DNA of 64,000 bases from NCBI RefSeq assembly GCF_018991925.1, contig NW_024755027.1:102501-166500 (forward strand), in the 5' to 3' direction. The stretch's first letter is position 1. Every line of letters begins with the position of its first letter. Made by a program: the position numbers and the translations under genes. Positions 58,684 through 64,000 of the stretch are shown one piece after another. The notes under the pieces are model-generated. The model was not told where the DNA came from. It did not search any database and saw nothing but the letters and a program-made list of their open reading frames with translations. Origin of the DNA: Homarus americanus (Eukaryota; Arthropoda; Malacostraca; Decapoda; Nephropidae).

Positions 58684-59234
58684 GGTGTACAGTGTAGGAA
58701 ACATTAACTGCCTCACTAGACTCTGTAAACACAAACTTCAAGAGACTTTGTAAACGCCCATTACACAGTTAACGTCAATGCTTGAGTCACAACACAAGAC
58801 CAGATACATAATTTTCAGTGTCAATAAAGGTTGTGATCACCAGATGCCAGAAATTTGCCGTCATTACAAACCAGCGGCTGATACAACTAGTGGCGGGAGC
58901 AGTTCCTACCCCTGCGGTACTCCACGGTTGCAAGTCAGATGAAATCCCAGTCCTAATAGACCCCAACCTAATTCAGTCATTAAGATTGGGACCCACTCGG
59001 ATTGGACCCCTCTAGAATTGTAGCCTACTAGGATTGAAGCCTACTAAGATTGGGACCTAGTAGTATTGGAACCTACTAGGATTGGAGCCTACTAGGATTA
59101 TAGCCCACTAGGATTAGGACGGACCCAATTGATCAGTCATCCTCGTCCAATTACTGTAGTGAGCCACGACGGAACAAGTGTATGTTGACCTTGTTCTCAG
59201 TTAACAGTGCAACAATTTACCTGAGTCTAAGTTA
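58684..59234. repeat. CCTACTAGGATTGGRRC repeat cluster
   Basis: The first 250 bp has no feature. From 58940 to 59118 there are about nine imperfect units of 20-22 bp around CCTACTAGGATTGGAGC, the best copy of a motif also found at 8270, 11326-11520 and 52570-52810. Confidence 0.75.
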
Positions 59235-59610
59235 GGTCACGTTTAGTAATGTTAATTAGTTCAGGTTAGGTTAAATTAGATTTTATTAAGTTAAGTTTAG
59301 TTAAGTTAGGTTTGATTTAATTACGTGTGGGTAAGTTAGGTAAAGATAAGTTAGGTTAGTCTAGATTAGGTTAGGTTAGGTTAGATAAAGCTAGGTCAGG
59401 CTAGGTTTAATTGAGCGGGGTTAAGTTAGGTTAGCTTAGGTTAGGCACGAAATTTGATTAGATTAATTTGTCTTAGCTATATTTGCATATTTAAGTTAGA
59501 TTGACTTAGCATAGGTTAGACTGTGAGTTAGATTAGGTTGGATTAGATTAAGTTAAGTGTTGGACAAATTATAGCATAGCTCAAGTTAAGTTAAGTAAGG
59601 TTATCTCACA
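59235..59610. repeat. Degenerate TTAGG-rich tract
   Basis: About 370 bp in which words such as GTTAGGTTA, AAGTTAGGT and TTAGATTAG recur, with perfect TTAGG runs of only three or four units (59363-59383). It reads as an old, decayed telomere-type array. Confidence 0.75.
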
Positions 59611-59824
59611 CCATATCGTCCCTCCAGCGGCTATCACTTGCTCTTCTCGCTGCCCATCTTGTCAGCCTCGACTCCTCGTGTCACGGACGCTTCAAAGAAT
59701 AACGGAGAAGTCAAGTCATTGTCGGGAGTGAGACGGGCGGCCATTGACGGGGTAATTGGCTTGTCCAAATGCAGGACAACTTTTACTTCAGCTCTGACAA
59801 ACACCAGAAGCGCCCCGAGCTTGG

Positions 59825-60480
59825 TAGGGGGTGGGGAAGGGTGATGAGGGGGTGGTAGAGGGTGGTGAAGTGGTGAGGGCTTGGTTTAGGGATGGGGGTG
59901 GGGGAAAGGAAGGTTAGTGATAGGGTGGGGCTGTAGAGAGGGAGGGTTGGTACGGGGTGGGGAACTGGGGGCAGGATAATGATGGGGTGAGGGGAAGGGG
60001 AAGTGTAGGGAGGGAAGGGAGGGGTAGTGATTGAAGGTGAAGGAGGGTTGGAGAGGGAGATAGAGGGAAGGGGAGGGAAGGAAAAGTGTCTGGAGGGGAG
60101 AGAGTAGAGGGAGGAATGTGGTAAAGAGCAAGAGAGACAGAAGAGAAGGAAAGGTAGGTTAGGGGTAAAGAAGAAGAAGAGGGAGAGGGAGGAGGAAGAA
60201 TGAATGGATGGAAGGGGAAGAGGAGGAAGGAGGAAGAATGAAGGGATAAGGGCGAGGGGTACGAGGCAGTCAGGGAGGAAGGAGGAGGGGTGAAGGGAAG
60301 GAGGGAGAAGGGGAGGACAGAGGAAGAATGAAGGGAAGGAGGGAGGAGGAGTGAGGGCGGTGGGGCTGCTACGGGAGGGAGCTTAAGGGGGAGGGACGCA
60401 GGTCTGGTGTTGACTGAGGAATTACTGAGCCAGAGAGACCAAGTTATATGGGGAAAAGCTAACGTGAGGGAGGGAGGGAG
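59825..60480. repeat. Purine-rich (GGGAGG/GAAGG) block
   Basis: About 650 bp with the plus strand almost entirely G and A, loosely periodic on GGGAGGAAGG. Likely able to form triplex or G-rich structures. No coding signal. Confidence 0.85.
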
Positions 60481-60489
60481 AGAGTGAGG

Positions 60490-60778
60490 GTCTTACCTGT
60501 CACTGTCTACACCTACCTTACCTGTCACTGTCTATACTTACCTTACCTGTCACTGTCTACATTTACATTACCTGTCACTGTCTATACTTACCTTACCTGT
60601 CACTGTCTACACTTACCTTACCTGTCACTGTCTACACTTACCTTACCTGTCACTGTCTACACTTACCTTACCTGTCACTGTTTACACTTACCTTACCTGT
60701 CACTGTCTACACTTACCTTACCTGTCACTGTCTACACTTACCTTACCTGTCACTGTCTACACTTGCCTTACCTGTCAC
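60490..60778. repeat. 25-bp minisatellite (TTACCTGTCACTGTCTACAC)
   Basis: About 11 units of TTACCTGTCACTGTCTACAC plus TTACC, almost identical. The word TTACCTGTCA is also the start of the 27-bp unit at 9486-10118. Confidence 0.95.
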
Positions 60779-62454
60779 AGATGAATATCACTCTTATTTA
60801 CTCTCACGTTAGAAGGCGACAGCATAAACGAAAGAAATAATCATTAATAAGTCACACACCTGGAGACAAGTTATTAAAAGTATGTGTTAATGAACTCCAA
60901 CAGGTGAGGTCTTTATGTACGGTGCGCTAGATCAGTTCCTGCAGTTGATGATATATTGCTATACTTTCAGATGTTAAAGGTTCGTATGTTTAATTTTCCT
61001 CATAGCTGGAGATGTGAGAATACACTTAACTGGTTCACTTAAGCTGCTATAGGAAGTTAGTGATGAAGATACTTCGATGTTACATGGAGATTTAACCTGT
61101 ACTGTATATCCGGTTGCTTGGCTGAAGGTGTTTGGTATATGAAGCTTTGAAACTCTGGCCCCTGGTAGAGTCAAGCTAGGCGACTGAGCATCAACCAACA
61201 CGCTGTATGGTCTAGGACTCTAGGTAGTCAGGACCCAAAATTGTCAAAAGGTGCACCCCGAAAAAAAAATATATATATTGGCGCCAAACATTTCTATGAC
61301 CCTTGAGGTAGATGTGAGCCCTTAAGTGGTGCAAATGTTTCCTTATAGAGGAGTTTATGGCCGTATCTGGAACCCCTAAATGATCACCTTTATAGAATGA
61401 AAGTTTGTATGGTATCTGGCATGACCTGGGGACTGAGCAGCCGATCAAATAAGAGTAAAGTAAATGCCGTCACCTGTATACCAAACAGGAGGTACTACAG
61501 AAGTATTACCGAACTGCCCATCACTGAGGAATATGTACTTCAATCTTCACGCCAACTGTGTGGAATAAAAGGTGAACACACAAGGAAGAGCAGTGAATGA
61601 GAGGATGGTTAGTCCATATATGAGTGCAGCCTGCAGTCTCTCATCAACAGTGTTACTCCCACAGCAGCACCAGCAATCAGTCTCTGCGGAATTATAAAAG
61701 AAAGAGAGGAAAATGTTCATGAATTTCTCACTATGAGAATATCTAGCACCAACACAGAATCCAAAACTGGAAACATTAGTCAGTTTAAACAAGTTTTATG
61801 TCATCCAAAGAGAAGAAAAAATCCGTATCACTGAACACTAGCAGGTAAATGTTGAGCAAGACGACAGTGAGACCACAAACTAGAGCTATTTGTACCATCA
61901 CCTTCTCCAGTATAAACTTTCCCCTCTGCCTTTCTGTTGTCACTGTTTAATTTGCACGAATCCTCTCACAAACTAATCAAAACAGAGGCCTTGTCTTGGG
62001 TGGAAAAAGGTCTATGTTTGATTGAGATTCCACGCACAAGAGATCCAAGTTTACTGGTGGTGAACTTGATGATGACCATCTGAAGGACCTACACTCATTT
62101 AAGGGATTACCAGCATGGGTATGATTACCTCTCTAAACGTCTAATACACTGCAGTAGTAGTTAGGTACAGGTGTTATCAGGAACAGTCACTCGAAGGTGG
62201 AAGAAGTGTCCTGCGTGGTAGAATCCAAATGCAGGAAATAAAGAAACCCTCAAGAAATATTCCCCTACCCAAACAAAGACCAAAAAAAGCTCTAACAATC
62301 ACCTAACAAGAGTAACATGACAAATTTTATATTATATAGTTGGAAGAAATTTATTCATGGTGGGGGGTTCACAGACTCACACAGGCAGTTGTAACAGACC
62401 GAAGGCAGTTTAACAGAATAGAAGAGCTTCAGTGTGATCATGAAGAAGGCTGAC
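60779..62454. other. Unassigned region with several short minus-strand frames
   Basis: Minus frames at 60974-61201, 61212-61448 and 61547-61792 are non-repetitive and of balanced composition, but none shows a recognised domain and they are in different phases without clear splice signals. They could be fragments of a decayed gene, an integrated element, or chance. Confidence 0.2.
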
Positions 62455-62760
62455 TCAAGACTGTTCCGACACATCAGTCACGTAATAGAAACATTTGGTG
62501 TTAAGAAGGCTGTGCTGTGGAGTATTGACTGTGCTGTTGCTGCCGTGTACCCATGTTATGTCCTCCAGCTGAACATTCAACAACTCTTCCTCAGGACCGG
62601 AGTTAAACAATAGAAGTGCTACTCCATACACACATCTTGGACGGGACATTTCCCCTGTGATACCATAATTCCCTGTTCTAAGTGGCTGTGACTCAACGAA
62701 TGCATTCATTAGAATTGTTAAAGGAAAGTTGTTAGCAACACTAACTGTAGACCGTGATCT
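62455..62760 (-). CDS. Unassigned ORF, possible exon or pseudogene fragment
   Basis: The open frame continues upstream of its ATG (62709) to about 62775, giving a non-repetitive segment with SVANNFPLTILMNAF, GVALLLFNSGPEEELL, an N-glycosylation-like GSNST and a stop after DVSEQS. A CCCCAG acceptor-like site lies just upstream (around 62760). It has beta-strand-like hydrophobic/polar alternation. I do not recognise the family. Confidence 0.22.
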   Translation of the reverse strand, partial: RSRSTVSVANNFPLTILMNAFVESQPLRTGNYGITGEMSRPRCVYGVALLLFNSGPEEELLNVQLEDITWVHGSNSTVNTPQHSLLNTKCFYYVTDVSEQS

Positions 62761-62775
62761 CCTGGGGACCTAAAT

Positions 62776-63054
62776 CAACTTGTAGAAGACCCGACATCCA
62801 TAAGCGATGACAATATGACATAATCTGTGTAGCTCACCTTCCATGTCCGTGTCAAGAAGAAGTGTTTATCCCGGATACATGAAGATATATTTAGCTCTTC
62901 TCTAAGAAAAGTGCAACGAGTGAGAAGTTGCCACCCATCATGGATACTTTATCAGAAAACATAAAAAGAACAAATTATCAGATTTTCACTTGGTTACAGC
63001 TACAGAGCAAAGCGTGAGGCTCCTCCTCCTTCACCAGTTGACACGGGATGATAG
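62776..63054. other. No recognisable feature
   Basis: Spacer, nothing supported. Confidence 0.4.
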
Positions 63055-63193
63055 ATGGATGGTAAAAGGAGACTTGACCCCGATGCTGATGACAAACTCG
63101 CAAGCAGCAGCACGGTCACTGCTTGTGTAACTAGACAGTGGGGATGTAGGAAAGGACTGATGCTTGTGCTGGTGATGATGAACAATGTACTAG
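63055..63193 (+). other. Possible exon ending at a good donor site
   Basis: An open stretch from the ATG at 63055 runs to CTAG|GTAAGC at 63192-63198, a strong donor match. The last codons (GLMLVLVMMNNVLG) are hydrophobic and could begin a signal peptide from an internal ATG. No downstream exon is recognisable within the window. Confidence 0.15.
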
Positions 63194-63839
63194 GTAAGCC
63201 CCATCGGACTCTAATACGAATGATGAATCATAATTATAAAATATCATCACGTTGTTCTTGCACTAAGAGTGTGATGAGCCTTATGTATTACTACAACTAG
63301 TGTCATTATATATAATAATAGAGCAATGCTTTTATTTTGTTCGTTATTACACATTTAACATAAGTTTAAAAAAGATGGAGATGGTTTGACGCTTTCTGTG
63401 TTATTAATGCCGATTTATTCCTTTTAATTTTCTACACATAATAACGTTTCAAAATAAATATAAATTGGACATACAGTAAGTGAACAATTATTGTGCGATA
63501 TTACCAACTGGAGAGAACAGTTTGGCTTCATTAAACATTATATGCTATAATATAATGATATACCTTAACTGCAGATGGTTAAATTTTCACCCGGGGATCA
63601 TCACAACCCAATTGAAAAAGACCAACAAAATCATCACATTAGGGGACCACGTTCACCCCGGGACCAGCTCGCAGGGGCCATGGGGATGTGTGGTGTTGGT
63701 CAGAGCCTTTTTCAGATCTTGCTGCCATAGTCTTACGACCCTACAGTAGGTAAGAGGAAAGTTATCCACCCCAGCAGCAGGATCACTAACGAAACAGGCT
63801 TTAGGCTAGACATGATAATTTTGTAGTAATCCCAGGTAG
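63194..63839. other. No recognisable feature
   Basis: Mixed DNA; plus frame 63480-63749 has no motif. Confidence 0.4.

Positions 63840-63893
<54 letters not shown>
63840..63893. repeat. (CA)n microsatellite
   Basis: Perfect CA tract of about 27 units near the right edge. Confidence 0.96.
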
Positions 63894-63895
<2 letters not shown>

Positions 63896-64000
63896 TGGGC
63901 AGCACCTTAAGTTTTAACAGTATTTACATTATCATTATGAAATGTTCGACGCTCGCTGAGTCGTCTACTGCCTGATGGGGCGAGACATGCCAGTATTATG

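Noticed and set aside
60974..62775. Endogenous viral element (for example nimavirus-like)
   Set aside because: Considered because decapod genomes can carry such insertions, but no recognisable viral protein motif was seen, so no call is made.

Overview
This is non-coding, repeat-saturated eukaryotic DNA, most likely from an arthropod and probably a decapod crustacean. The support is arrays of the arthropod telomere-type pentamer TTAGG at 8387, 35850, 36810 and 43647, an extreme density of long perfect dinucleotide tracts (TG/CA, TA, GA), many minisatellites of 17-53 bp, and degenerate copies of retroelements typical of invertebrates. Species cannot be read from the window. No intact host protein-coding gene was recognised. 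Nearly all long open frames are tandem repeats whose unit length is a multiple of three or lacks stops, or are microsatellites.

Layout. 1-7.8 kb: GT/TA tracts, a 30-bp array (331-660), a 25-bp array with higher-order structure (2430-3411), a 21-bp array (5051-5636) with a small satellite copy at 7797, and a C-rich minisatellite (5729-6704). 7.9-8.25 kb: tRNA-derived SINE on the minus strand with a likely 8-bp target duplication, then TTAGG repeats. 9.5-10.1 kb: 27-bp array open in many frames. 11.8-22.1 kb: compound TG/GA tracts, a 42-bp array, a 63-bp palindromic MITE-like element (14273), a tRNA-derived SINE (15606), a 41-bp array (16185-17040), and a 1.3-kb minisatellite (20786-22080). 25.3-27.7 kb: a 5'-truncated LINE on the minus strand, inserted inside a TG-rich compound repeat. 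28.5-30.8 kb: 23-bp and 31-bp arrays, a hAT-like terminus and a decayed AP-endonuclease retroelement. 32.4-34.1 kb: a frameshifted reverse transcriptase of an unusual type. 35.4 kb: a TA-flanked MITE with ~38-bp inverted repeats. 37.6 and 45.1 kb: two more copies of the 15.6-kb SINE. 41.2-42.6 kb: 53-bp array. 48.1 kb: a third tRNA-like SINE head. 50.6-51.1 kb: second LINE copy, again inside a TG-rich repeat. 54.2-55.4 kb: 25-bp array. 58.6-64 kb: a palindrome, degenerate TTAGG, a purine block, another 25-bp array, and a stretch of unassigned short frames.

How the parts relate. The clearest biological signal is a retroelement community living in TG/CA microsatellites. Both LINE copies and all three copies of one SINE family lie next to TG repeats at both ends or nearly so. 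The LINE and SINE 3' ends both run into TTA/ATT trinucleotide tails. This suggests either microsatellite-directed integration or repeat-seeded expansion at retroelement junctions. The rest is tandem-repeat turnover, including several motifs shared between arrays kilobases apart.
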